Shown piece by piece: positions 1 through 6,021 of a DNA stretch of 27,577 nt. Within the stretch, counting starts at the first letter, position 1. Each line of letters opens with the position of its first letter. The DNA comes from CAZNLL01 sp964573885 (GTDB lineage Bacteria; Desulfobacterota; DSM-4660; Desulfatiglandales; Desulfatiglandaceae), in NCBI GenBank assembly GCA_964573885.1, contig CAZNLL010000040.1, positions 1 through 27,577 of the forward strand. The letters run 5' to 3'. Position numbers and translations under genes: made by a program. The notes under the pieces are model-generated. The model saw only the letters and a list, made by a program, of their open reading frames with translations. It searched no databases and was not told the DNA's origin.

Positions 1-530
1 AAAGGAAATGGTCTCATCTCGAAGCCCCTTTCAATCACCTGGCGGAGACGTGCTCAAAGGCGGAGGCGAACTTCTTTCTCCACCGGGATTTTCAGTCCAG
101 GAATATCCTGATCAGGGAGGAGGGGATCGGCATTGTGGATTGGCAGGGAGGGCGATTGGGGCCCCTCGCCTATGACCTTGCTTCCCTTCTCATAGACCCT
201 TATGTGGCCCTTCCCCTGGATCAAAGGACCCGGCTTTATGAAATCTACCTGGATATGCTCAAAGGGCATCATCTGGGGTGGACCAAGGCTGTTGAGCAAT
301 ATTTCCCCTACCTGGCCATCCAGAGAAACCTGCAGATCCTTGGGGCCTTTTCCTATCTTTCAAAGAAAAGGGGACAAGGCCATTTTGAGGCCTATATTCC
401 TCCGGCCGTTGGGATGCTCCGTCATTTGCTCGAAGGGATCCCGGATCCGGCCCTTTCCCCCCTCAAGGCGCTTGCTCAGGATCTCTTGGGTTTTGAAAAA
501 TGCCTCGACACCGGGGAACAGGACCGTTAG
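1..530 (+). CDS. APH-family phosphotransferase, C-terminal part (5' end outside window)
   Basis: The frame is open from base 3 to a TAG at 528-530, so the N-terminal lobe lies before the window. What remains starts just ahead of the kinase catalytic loop: HRDFQSRN (the HxDxxxxN Brenner motif) and then IVDWQGG, the metal-binding Asp segment, followed by LGPLAYDLASLL and a helical C-terminus. This is the aminoglycoside phosphotransferase (APH) fold. The close fit to LGPxxYDLxSLL is typical of bacterial AmgK-like kinases, which phosphorylate the anomeric position of N-acetylmuramate/N-acetylglucosamine in cell-wall recycling. AmgK is therefore a plausible specific identity, but the missing half and unseen upstream neighbours (a MurU-like nucleotidyltransferase would be the test) prevent a firm call. 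Drug resistance is not implied. Confidence 0.85.
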   Translation, partial: RKWSHLEAPFNHLAETCSKAEANFFLHRDFQSRNILIREEGIGIVDWQGGRLGPLAYDLASLLIDPYVALPLDQRTRLYEIYLDMLKGHHLGWTKAVEQYFPYLAIQRNLQILGAFSYLSKKRGQGHFEAYIPPAVGMLRHLLEGIPDPALSPLKALAQDLLGFEKCLDTGEQDR

Positions 531-775
531 AATGGGCCCATCAATCCGGACGTTGGGGTAAACCCCAAGTTGTTGAATAAAAGACGCTTGGGGATCGGCT
601 ATTTTGCCTTCTGTAGCTTGAAATGTCGCCTTTTGCTTTTTAAATCTAGAATTCACCAATAGTGAGATCCAGGATTTGCGTTTAACACGGAATAAGTATC
701 TGTTTTAAAAGCATTTATATCTGAAGCAAGTCAATGCGTTTGCAACAACGGGGTAAAGACAGGAAGAGGAGCAGG
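531..775. other. Intergenic region, no gene seen
   Basis: These 245 bases separate the kinase from the next small gene. A short hairpin, TTGGGG-TAAA-CCCCAA, lies at 553-568 but has no T-run after it, so it is a poor intrinsic terminator. From about 640 the sequence becomes AT-rich. A weak promoter-like pair (TTAACA at 682-687 with TAAAAG at 706-711, 18-base spacer) precedes the next gene. No tRNA or conserved RNA was recognised. Confidence 0.4.
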
Positions 776-1087
776 ATGCAGAAGAGAAGAGCCTTTGAAC
801 CGGGGGACACGGTGAAGACCTTCACCGGACAGGTGGGTATGGTCGTGGCCCCGGAGGTTTTTTCAGAAATAAGAGGGCGGCTCAAGGAGGGTCGGCGGCC
901 GGGCCGCTATTTTGCGCCGGGATGTTGCCTGCATCCCGATTATGTGGTGCAAGTGCCGGTCCTTTTTGAAGAGGGAACCTACGATGTGATGCGGGCCATG
1001 AACCTTAGAAAGACCTCCGGCATCTCTCCGGAAATGAGGACCCGTATTCAGCAGATCGTGGAAGGCCCGGGCGCCACCACGCCTTGA
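776..1087 (+). CDS. Small hypothetical protein (103 aa), unrecognised
   Basis: I do not recognise this family. The ATG at 776 is preferred over an in-frame ATG at 734 because AGGAAGAGGAGCAGG sits directly before it with good spacing; the earlier start has no ribosome binding site. The product is basic, soluble and lacks signal peptide or membrane segments. Its N-terminal half (RRAFEPGDTVKTFTGQVGMV) looks like a small beta-barrel opening of the kind found in SH3/KOW-like domains: a 'GD.V..f.G..G.V' pattern. Two residues later-mid (GCCLHPDYVVQVPVLFEEG) form a hydrophobic strand-rich segment with a Cys pair. Codon use resembles neighbouring genes, which supports real coding. It may be co-transcribed with the HIT gene 72 bases downstream. 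The function is unknown. Confidence 0.65.
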   Translation: MQKRRAFEPGDTVKTFTGQVGMVVAPEVFSEIRGRLKEGRRPGRYFAPGCCLHPDYVVQVPVLFEEGTYDVMRAMNLRKTSGISPEMRTRIQQIVEGPGATTP

Positions 1088-1159
1088 CCCGGCCAGAGGG
1101 TTGATTGGGGGGTGTCAAAGGCGGACCCTTGTCGGTGACAAAGAAGAAAGGAGGCGTAC

Positions 1160-1579
1160 ATGGAGGAGTGTATCTTTTGCAAGATCATCAAGGGGGAAAT
1201 CCCCAGCTTCAAGGTCTATGAGGATGAAAAGGTCTTCGCCTTTGAAGATATAAACCCCATTTCCGAAGGACATACCTTGGTCATTCCCAAGCGCCACGCC
1301 CGGAATCTCTGGGAGATCCCGGAAGAGGATTTGGCCGCTGTGCATGCCGCCTCCAAGAAGATCATCCACGGCATAAGAGAGGTCCTGAATCCGGTCGGTG
1401 TGGCCTGTCTGCAACTCAACGGCCGGGGTGTGAATCAGGTGGTGGAGCACTACCATCTGCACCTGATGCCCAGAAAGGGCGATGACCCTGAACTGCCTGT
1501 AAGCTTGTGGGAATTAAAAGAGGGGGATATGGAGGCCATAGGCCAAACGGCGAAGAAGATCGCTGCGGCCATCAAATAA
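1160..1579 (+). CDS. HIT family hydrolase (histidine triad protein)
   Basis: 139 aa, the usual size for a bacterial HIT/HINT-like protein. The triad is HYHLHLMP with His97, His99 and His101; the central His is the nucleophile that is transiently nucleotidylated. CIFC at residues 4-7 is the N-terminal zinc-type Cys pair of the branch, followed by the conserved stretch EGHTLVIPKRH around residues 36-46. These enzymes hydrolyse nucleotide phosphoramidates or dinucleotides such as AMP-linked adducts; the exact substrate cannot be read from sequence. The start ATG follows a strong AAAGGAGG. The gene is convergent with the HNH gene, with only 27 bases between their stops. Confidence 0.95.
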   Translation: MEECIFCKIIKGEIPSFKVYEDEKVFAFEDINPISEGHTLVIPKRHARNLWEIPEEDLAAVHAASKKIIHGIREVLNPVGVACLQLNGRGVNQVVEHYHLHLMPRKGDDPELPVSLWELKEGDMEAIGQTAKKIAAAIK

Positions 1580-1606
1580 GGGCAGAAAGAGAGAGGGTCC
1601 CCCGCT

Positions 1607-2131
1607 CTATTCCACCAACTCGACATTCCAATAAAGATAATCCCGCCAAGAAGTGGGCACTTCCCTGAAGCCGATGGTAATCCTCAAGGCCGGCAGCCAC
1701 GTGGGGCGGGTGGGCTTGCGGATAAGGCTCATGCGGGCTTCACCCGGGGTGCGTCCCCCCTTCCGCCGGTTGCAAGGAATGCAACAGGTGACGATATTGT
1801 CCCACCTGGTTTTGCCGCCCCGGGATTTGGGGATGACATGGTCATAGGTGAGTTCTTCCGGCGAAAACCGGTTCCCGCAATACTGACATTCGTATTTGTC
1901 CCTGGCATAGATATTCTGCCGAGAGAACTTGACCGGGCTCTTGGGCCGCTTCACCATTCTGAGAAGGCGAACCACTGAAGGGAGCTTGAGTTTAAAGCTC
2001 ACGGAATGGATTTCCCGGCTGTATTCTTCGAGGACCTCCACCTTGCCCAGGAGGAGGAGGGAGATGGCCCGCTTCCAGTCAATGATCCTCAAGGGTTCAT
2101 AGGTGATATTGAGGAGGAGGACTTGCTCCAT
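1607..2131 (-). CDS. HNH endonuclease
   Basis: 174 aa from the ATG at 2131. A longer TTG-started reading to 2197 exists, but family members usually open with the 'VLLLNITYEPL' segment, which favours 2131; neither start has a convincing ribosome binding site. The C-terminal half has the HNH zinc-nuclease core: CQYC (Cys82, Cys85), YDHVIPKSRGG with the metal/general-base His98, DN at 111-112, and CIPCN (Cys117, Cys120, Asn121). The N-terminal 60 residues form the helix-rich domain found in the widespread chromosomal HNH proteins that begin 'N..YEPL', whose role is unknown. There is no adjacent methylase, phage or intron gene, so it looks like a stand-alone chromosomal nuclease rather than part of a restriction system. 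Confidence 0.9.
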   Translation of the reverse strand: MEQVLLLNITYEPLRIIDWKRAISLLLLGKVEVLEEYSREIHSVSFKLKLPSVVRLLRMVKRPKSPVKFSRQNIYARDKYECQYCGNRFSPEELTYDHVIPKSRGGKTRWDNIVTCCIPCNRRKGGRTPGEARMSLIRKPTRPTWLPALRITIGFREVPTSWRDYLYWNVELVE

Positions 2132-2308
2132 AACGTCGATCCGGGTGAATAATTGGGGGTTCAGGGCCCAAAAAGGGGAAGTATTTGTCTCAATCAAACG
2201 ATTTTGGTAGGATTTAACCTAAAAGAGTCGAAAATACAAGCATAAAATAGGAGATGGTCTTCCCGGGGTGTGACGGTTGCCTTGCAGGGCCGTGAGGAGG
2301 CTAAGGAT

Positions 2309-2337
2309 TTGACACCTCCCTGTTTCCATTATATATG
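2309..2337 (+). promoter_or_regulatory. Predicted sigma-70 promoter for pgpA
   Basis: TTGACA at 2309-2314 is a perfect -35. TATATG at 2332-2337 is the -10 with a 17-base spacer (TATATA at 2330 with 15 is an alternative). Transcription would start near 2344, giving a leader of about 134 bases before pgpA. Confidence 0.55.
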
Positions 2338-2346
2338 CAAACGGGG

Positions 2347-2456
2347 CGGAAGGGCTTGAGGCCCTCCGTCCGGTGAGGGTTGAACAGCCCCTGCTTTTGT
2401 CTTTCCCCAGGGGGCCGGGGGTCTGGAGGACTTGCCAGGAGACAGGGGAAACCCTG
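2347..2456 (+). other. Structured leader of the pgpA transcript
   Basis: Within the 346-base divergent gap between the HNH gene and pgpA, the predicted leader holds two good hairpins. At 2347-2368, CGG-A-AGGGC pairs with GCCCTCCG (8 pairs, one bulged A, 5-base loop). At 2443-2456, CAGGG-GAAA-CCCTG has a GNRA-type tetraloop. Neither is followed by a T-run. I do not recognise a known riboswitch; simple leader folding is the conservative reading. Confidence 0.35.
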
Positions 2457-2477
2457 GTTGGAGTGAATACCTGCTTG

Positions 2478-2987
2478 ATGTCAAAATCTCAATCTGATAG
2501 TTTTGAACCCCGGAAGGCCTTTAGACAATCCGGTCTCTCAGGGAAGACGGTTTTTGCCCTGTCCACCTGGTTCGGCCTCGGGTTTGCTCCCATTGCGCCC
2601 GGCACCTGTGGGACCCTGGGCGCAATCCCCCTCATTTTGGTCATGCATGAAGTCGGGGTTGTTTTCCGGGCCCTCTTGCTGGTGCTGCTGGTGGGGTTGG
2701 CCATTTGGAGTGCCCACTGCTACCGTGAATTATCAAGAGAGAAAGATCCCTCCGCAGTGGTCATTGACGAAGTGGCAGGCCTTTCAGTGGCCATGTTTTT
2801 GTTGCCCCCCACAGGGCCCGGACTGGCTTTAGGCTTCGTATTGTTCCGGTTTTTCGATATCGTAAAGCCTTTTCCCATAAGGCGCGTGGAGCGTCTAAGA
2901 GGAGGCTACGGTATTGTCGCGGATGACCTGGTGGCGGGTCTGTATGCCCTCGTGAGCGGCCGTATGGTCCTCTCTCTTTTTTCTTAA
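2478..2987 (+). CDS. pgpA: Phosphatidylglycerophosphatase A
   Basis: Inner-membrane enzyme that removes the terminal phosphate of phosphatidylglycerophosphate to give phosphatidylglycerol. The family signature is complete: FGLGFAPIAPGTCGTL near the N-terminus, the acidic VVIDEVAG segment, FRFFDIVKPFPI and GGYGIVADDLVAG, which supply the Asp/Glu metal ligands. Hydrophobic stretches between these give about four membrane helices. The ATG at 2478 gives 169 aa, close to the usual 160-175; the open frame continues upstream to 2373 but that extension is low-complexity and family-atypical. A GGAG lies rather far upstream, so a GTG at 2463 cannot be excluded. It heads a run of + strand genes leading into cinA 73 bases downstream. 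Confidence 0.93.
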   Translation: MSKSQSDSFEPRKAFRQSGLSGKTVFALSTWFGLGFAPIAPGTCGTLGAIPLILVMHEVGVVFRALLLVLLVGLAIWSAHCYRELSREKDPSAVVIDEVAGLSVAMFLLPPTGPGLALGFVLFRFFDIVKPFPIRRVERLRGGYGIVADDLVAGLYALVSGRMVLSLFS

Positions 2988-3060
2988 GGGATTGGAAAAG
3001 AAACCTCCCAAGGAGCCGCGAGAATTTTTTTGTTGACGGTTTAGAGGCCTGGGATCATCC

Positions 3061-4317
3061 ATGTACGGCGAGATTATCACCATTGGGAATGAGCTTATTT
3101 CCGGCAGGACCCTGGATCTGAATGCCTGGTATGCTGCGGGCAGGCTTACGGCAGCGGGGATACACGTCACCCGTATTACCTCTGTTGGAGACGATTACGG
3201 CATGGTCGCCGACGCCCTATGCAAGGCAAGGGACGTATCCCGCTTTGTGATTGTCACGGGTGGGCTGGGGTCTACGGAGGATGATATCACCAATGAGATT
3301 GTGGCCAAGGTCCTGGACAGGCCCCTTTGCCTGAACGAACAGATGTATTCCCAGATCCAGAGTCATGTGGAGGCCCGAGGCCTTGAAATGACCCCTTCTC
3401 TGGTGAAGATGGCATGGATGCCCGAGGGATCCAAGATCATCAACCCCGCTGGAACGGCCTGCGGGTTCAGCCTCAAGGAGGGGCAGGTGCGGCTCTATTT
3501 CTTGCCGGGTGTGCCGGACCAGATGCGGTACTTGATGGATAAATTCGTGCTCCCCGATATTCTGGGCCTTTTTAAGACCCTCCCCGTGATGAGGCAGAGA
3601 ATCCTGAAACTTTACGGTCTCAATGAGCCCAGTATCGCCGAGATTTTTAAGGAACTCAAGGACCGCCAAGGGGAAGTGGTTTTTGGCTTTTATCCTCATT
3701 TTCCGGAGAATCACATTACCATCAGCCTTCGGGGGGAGGACGAGCCCACGGTCACCAGGGAATTGGACAGGGTGAAAGAGGAGATCACGCGCCTTGTAGG
3801 CCCCCACATCTTCGCGGTAGGCAATGAGACCATGGAGCAGGTGGTGGGGCGGAAACTCGTGGAAAGGGATTTGACCCTTTCGGTGGCTGAGTCCTGTACC
3901 GGCGGGCTTGTCGGCCATCGGTTGACCCGTGTGCCGGGGAGTTCCAAGTATTTTGAGGGTGGTGTGATCGTATACAGCAATGAAGCCAAGAAAGAGCTCC
4001 TGGGCGTACGCCAAGGGACCCTGGGCCAATACGGTGCGGTCAGTGGTGAATCGGTCCGGGAGATGGCCCAAGGGGTAAAGGAGCGGCTCGCCACAGACCT
4101 GGGGCTCGGCATTACGGGAATCGCCGGCCCGGAGGGCGGGACCGAGGAAAAACCGGTGGGCACGGTCTATATCGGCTTGTCCACGGGGGAACGCCTCTTT
4201 TCAAGACGGTATCGGTTCTGGGGGAGCCGGGATCAGGTTAAATCCAATACATCATCAATGGCCTTAGACTGGATTAGAAGATACCTCAATGAAGATCCGT
4301 TCCTTCCTGGCCTTTGA
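3061..4317 (+). CDS. cinA: CinA family protein (MoCF-like domain plus NMN amidohydrolase domain)
   Basis: 418 aa, full length for two-domain CinA. Residues ~1-170 are the MoCF/COG1058 domain (MYGEIITIGNELISGRTLDLN, then VTGGLGSTEDDIT), linked through a middle region to the C-terminal CinA domain at ~255-412 (SVAESCTGGLVGHRLT, GSSKYFEGGVIVYSN, GITGIAGPEGG). The C-terminal domain in studied homologues deamidates nicotinamide mononucleotide (PncC activity), and the N-terminal domain is an ADP-ribose-type pyrophosphatase, so the role is pyridine nucleotide recycling; the competence name is historical. It overlaps thpR by 29 bases and sits two genes before recA, an arrangement common in bacteria, so translation and transcription are probably coupled. 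Confidence 0.96.
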   Translation: MYGEIITIGNELISGRTLDLNAWYAAGRLTAAGIHVTRITSVGDDYGMVADALCKARDVSRFVIVTGGLGSTEDDITNEIVAKVLDRPLCLNEQMYSQIQSHVEARGLEMTPSLVKMAWMPEGSKIINPAGTACGFSLKEGQVRLYFLPGVPDQMRYLMDKFVLPDILGLFKTLPVMRQRILKLYGLNEPSIAEIFKELKDRQGEVVFGFYPHFPENHITISLRGEDEPTVTRELDRVKEEITRLVGPHIFAVGNETMEQVVGRKLVERDLTLSVAESCTGGLVGHRLTRVPGSSKYFEGGVIVYSNEAKKELLGVRQGTLGQYGAVSGESVREMAQGVKERLATDLGLGITGIAGPEGGTEEKPVGTVYIGLSTGERLFSRRYRFWGSRDQVKSNTSSMALDWIRRYLNEDPFLPGL

Positions 4318-4864
4318 ACTGCCCGGTGAGATGAAGAGCATCGTCTCCCAGGTGTCCCAGGGGCTGAGGCCTTTTCCCCTGAATGTGCGCTGGGTGAGGG
4401 AGACCAATATTCACCTCACCGTGGTGTTCATGGGGGAGGTCCCCTCTGAACAGTTGGAATCCATTGAGGAGACAGTGAGCCGAGTATGCCAGGCCTCCGG
4501 TCCTTTCCATATCTGGTTGAAGGGGGTGGGCCTTTTCCCGGGCATGAGAAAGCCCCGGGTCCTCTGGATCGGTGTGGAAGGGGATATTGAGCGGTTGGGG
4601 GAATTCAGGGATGCCCTCCAAGAAGGCCTGGTTCCCTTTGGGGTCAAGGAGGAAAGACGGCCCTTCAGGCCCCATTTGACCCTGGGCAGATTCAAGAAGG
4701 GGGGGAAGGGAGACCGCGCTTTGGTTCAGGCCTTGGACCGATTCGAGGGTCTCACGAGTCCCCGCGAGACCCTGAGCGAACTGGCTTTATTCAAGAGTGA
4801 GCTGAAACGCGATGGAGCGGTTTATACAAGGCTGAAGGCATGGCCCTTGGGGACACATCAATGA
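4289..4864 (+). CDS. thpR: RNA 2',3'-cyclic phosphodiesterase
   Basis: 191 aa member of the 2H phosphoesterase family (LigT/ThpR). Both catalytic HxT motifs are present: HLTV with His42/Thr44 and HLTL with His129/Thr131, placed symmetrically as expected for the two-lobed fold. The enzyme opens 2',3'-cyclic phosphate ends of RNA to 2'-phosphate; some homologues also ligate tRNA halves in vitro. The start ATG lies inside the end of cinA and follows AGAAG, so expression is likely coupled to cinA. The stop is 78 bases before recA. Confidence 0.94.
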   Translation: MKIRSFLAFELPGEMKSIVSQVSQGLRPFPLNVRWVRETNIHLTVVFMGEVPSEQLESIEETVSRVCQASGPFHIWLKGVGLFPGMRKPRVLWIGVEGDIERLGEFRDALQEGLVPFGVKEERRPFRPHLTLGRFKKGGKGDRALVQALDRFEGLTSPRETLSELALFKSELKRDGAVYTRLKAWPLGTHQ

Positions 4865-4942
4865 CCGGGATCCCTGAAGGCCGAGTAAGGTGGGGCGACC
4901 TGCGGGTCACGGTGCTAAACGGTTATGAGGGGAGGGGTTTTT

Positions 4943-5977
4943 ATGGACAGAGAAAAGGCGGTGGATCAGGCCATCTCTCAGATAGAGAAGCAATTCGGCC
5001 GTGGATCCATCATGAAGATGGGCGAAGGGAAGGCCATTGACGTGCCCACCATCTCCACGGGGTCGCTTGCCCTGGATCTGGCCCTTGGAGTCGGTGGTGT
5101 GCCTCGTGGAAGGGTTTTGGAGATCTTTGGTCCCGAGTCCTCCGGAAAGACCACCCTGGCCCTTCACATTGTGGCGGAGGCCCAAAAAAAAGGGGGAATG
5201 GTCGCCTTTATAGACGCAGAGCATGCCCTTGATGTGGGTTATGCGAGACGGTTGGGGGTGGATGTGGACAGCCTCCTGGTCTCTCAGCCTGACACAGGCG
5301 AGCAGGCCCTGGATATCGCAGAGATCCTGGTGAGAAGCGGGGCCATTGACGCCATGGTTATAGACTCCGTGGCCGCCCTGGTGCCCAGGGCCGAGATTGA
5401 GGGAGAGATGGGGGATCACCATGTGGGGTTGCAGGCCAGGCTCATGTCCCAGGCCCTGCGGAAGCTCACTTCAACCATCAGTAAATCCAGGACCTGTGTG
5501 ATTTTCATCAACCAGATCAGGATGAAGATCGGCGTTATGTTTGGAAATCCTGAGACCACCACGGGAGGGAACGCGCTCAAATTTTACGCCAGTCAGCGCC
5601 TGGATATACGCAGAATCGGCGCCATTAAGGAGGGCGATCAGACTGTGGGAAACAGGACCCGGGTCCGGGTGGTAAAAAACAAGGTCGCCCCGCCTTTTAA
5701 AGAAGCCGAATTTGATATTATATATGGCCAGGGGATCTCCAGAGAGGGGGACATTCTTGATTTGGGGGTTTCCCTGGGTGTGGTGGAGAAGAGCGGTGCC
5801 TGGTATTCTTTTGGGGACGAGCGAATCGGGCAAGGCCGGGAGAATGTGAGGCGGTTTCTGGGGGAAAACAAAGACATCACAGAGAAGATCGCCGGGTTGA
5901 TCATGGAAAAGACCGGTCTGAAAAAAGACCAAGAGAAAAAAGGCGACCAGAACCAGGAAAAGGGCAAGGAAAAATAG
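4943..5977 (+). CDS. recA: Recombinase RecA
   Basis: 344 aa from the ATG at 4943, chosen because GAGGGGAGGGG lies 5-8 bases before it; an in-frame ATG at 4925 lies inside that binding site. RecA forms ATP-dependent filaments on single-stranded DNA, catalyses strand exchange and triggers LexA-type autocleavage. Walker A is GPESSGKT at residues 63-70. The MAW-type IFGP start, the L1 region (PRAEIEGEMGDHHVG), and the L2 region (FINQIRMKIGVMFGNPETTTGGNALKFY) are all conserved. The C-terminal tail after ~residue 325 is lysine-rich (KKDQEKKGDQNQEKGKEK), unlike the acidic tail of E. coli RecA. No recX follows; alaS starts 44 bases later. I saw no convincing SOS box in the short upstream gap. Confidence 0.98.
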   Translation: MDREKAVDQAISQIEKQFGRGSIMKMGEGKAIDVPTISTGSLALDLALGVGGVPRGRVLEIFGPESSGKTTLALHIVAEAQKKGGMVAFIDAEHALDVGYARRLGVDVDSLLVSQPDTGEQALDIAEILVRSGAIDAMVIDSVAALVPRAEIEGEMGDHHVGLQARLMSQALRKLTSTISKSRTCVIFINQIRMKIGVMFGNPETTTGGNALKFYASQRLDIRRIGAIKEGDQTVGNRTRVRVVKNKVAPPFKEAEFDIIYGQGISREGDILDLGVSLGVVEKSGAWYSFGDERIGQGRENVRRFLGENKDITEKIAGLIMEKTGLKKDQEKKGDQNQEKGKEK

Positions 5978-6021
5978 GGATGAACAAGCATAACAGCAGC
6001 GCATAAGGTTGGGATAGACAT

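Noticed and set aside
1607..2131. The HNH protein as part of a restriction or intron-homing system
   Set aside because: No methylase, intron, intein or phage gene is nearby; all neighbours are housekeeping genes.
5980..6006. An 8-codon mini-frame between recA and alaS (MNKHNSSA)
   Set aside because: No run of regulatory codons, no attenuator hairpin and no alanine codon enrichment that would suggest leader-peptide control of alaS.
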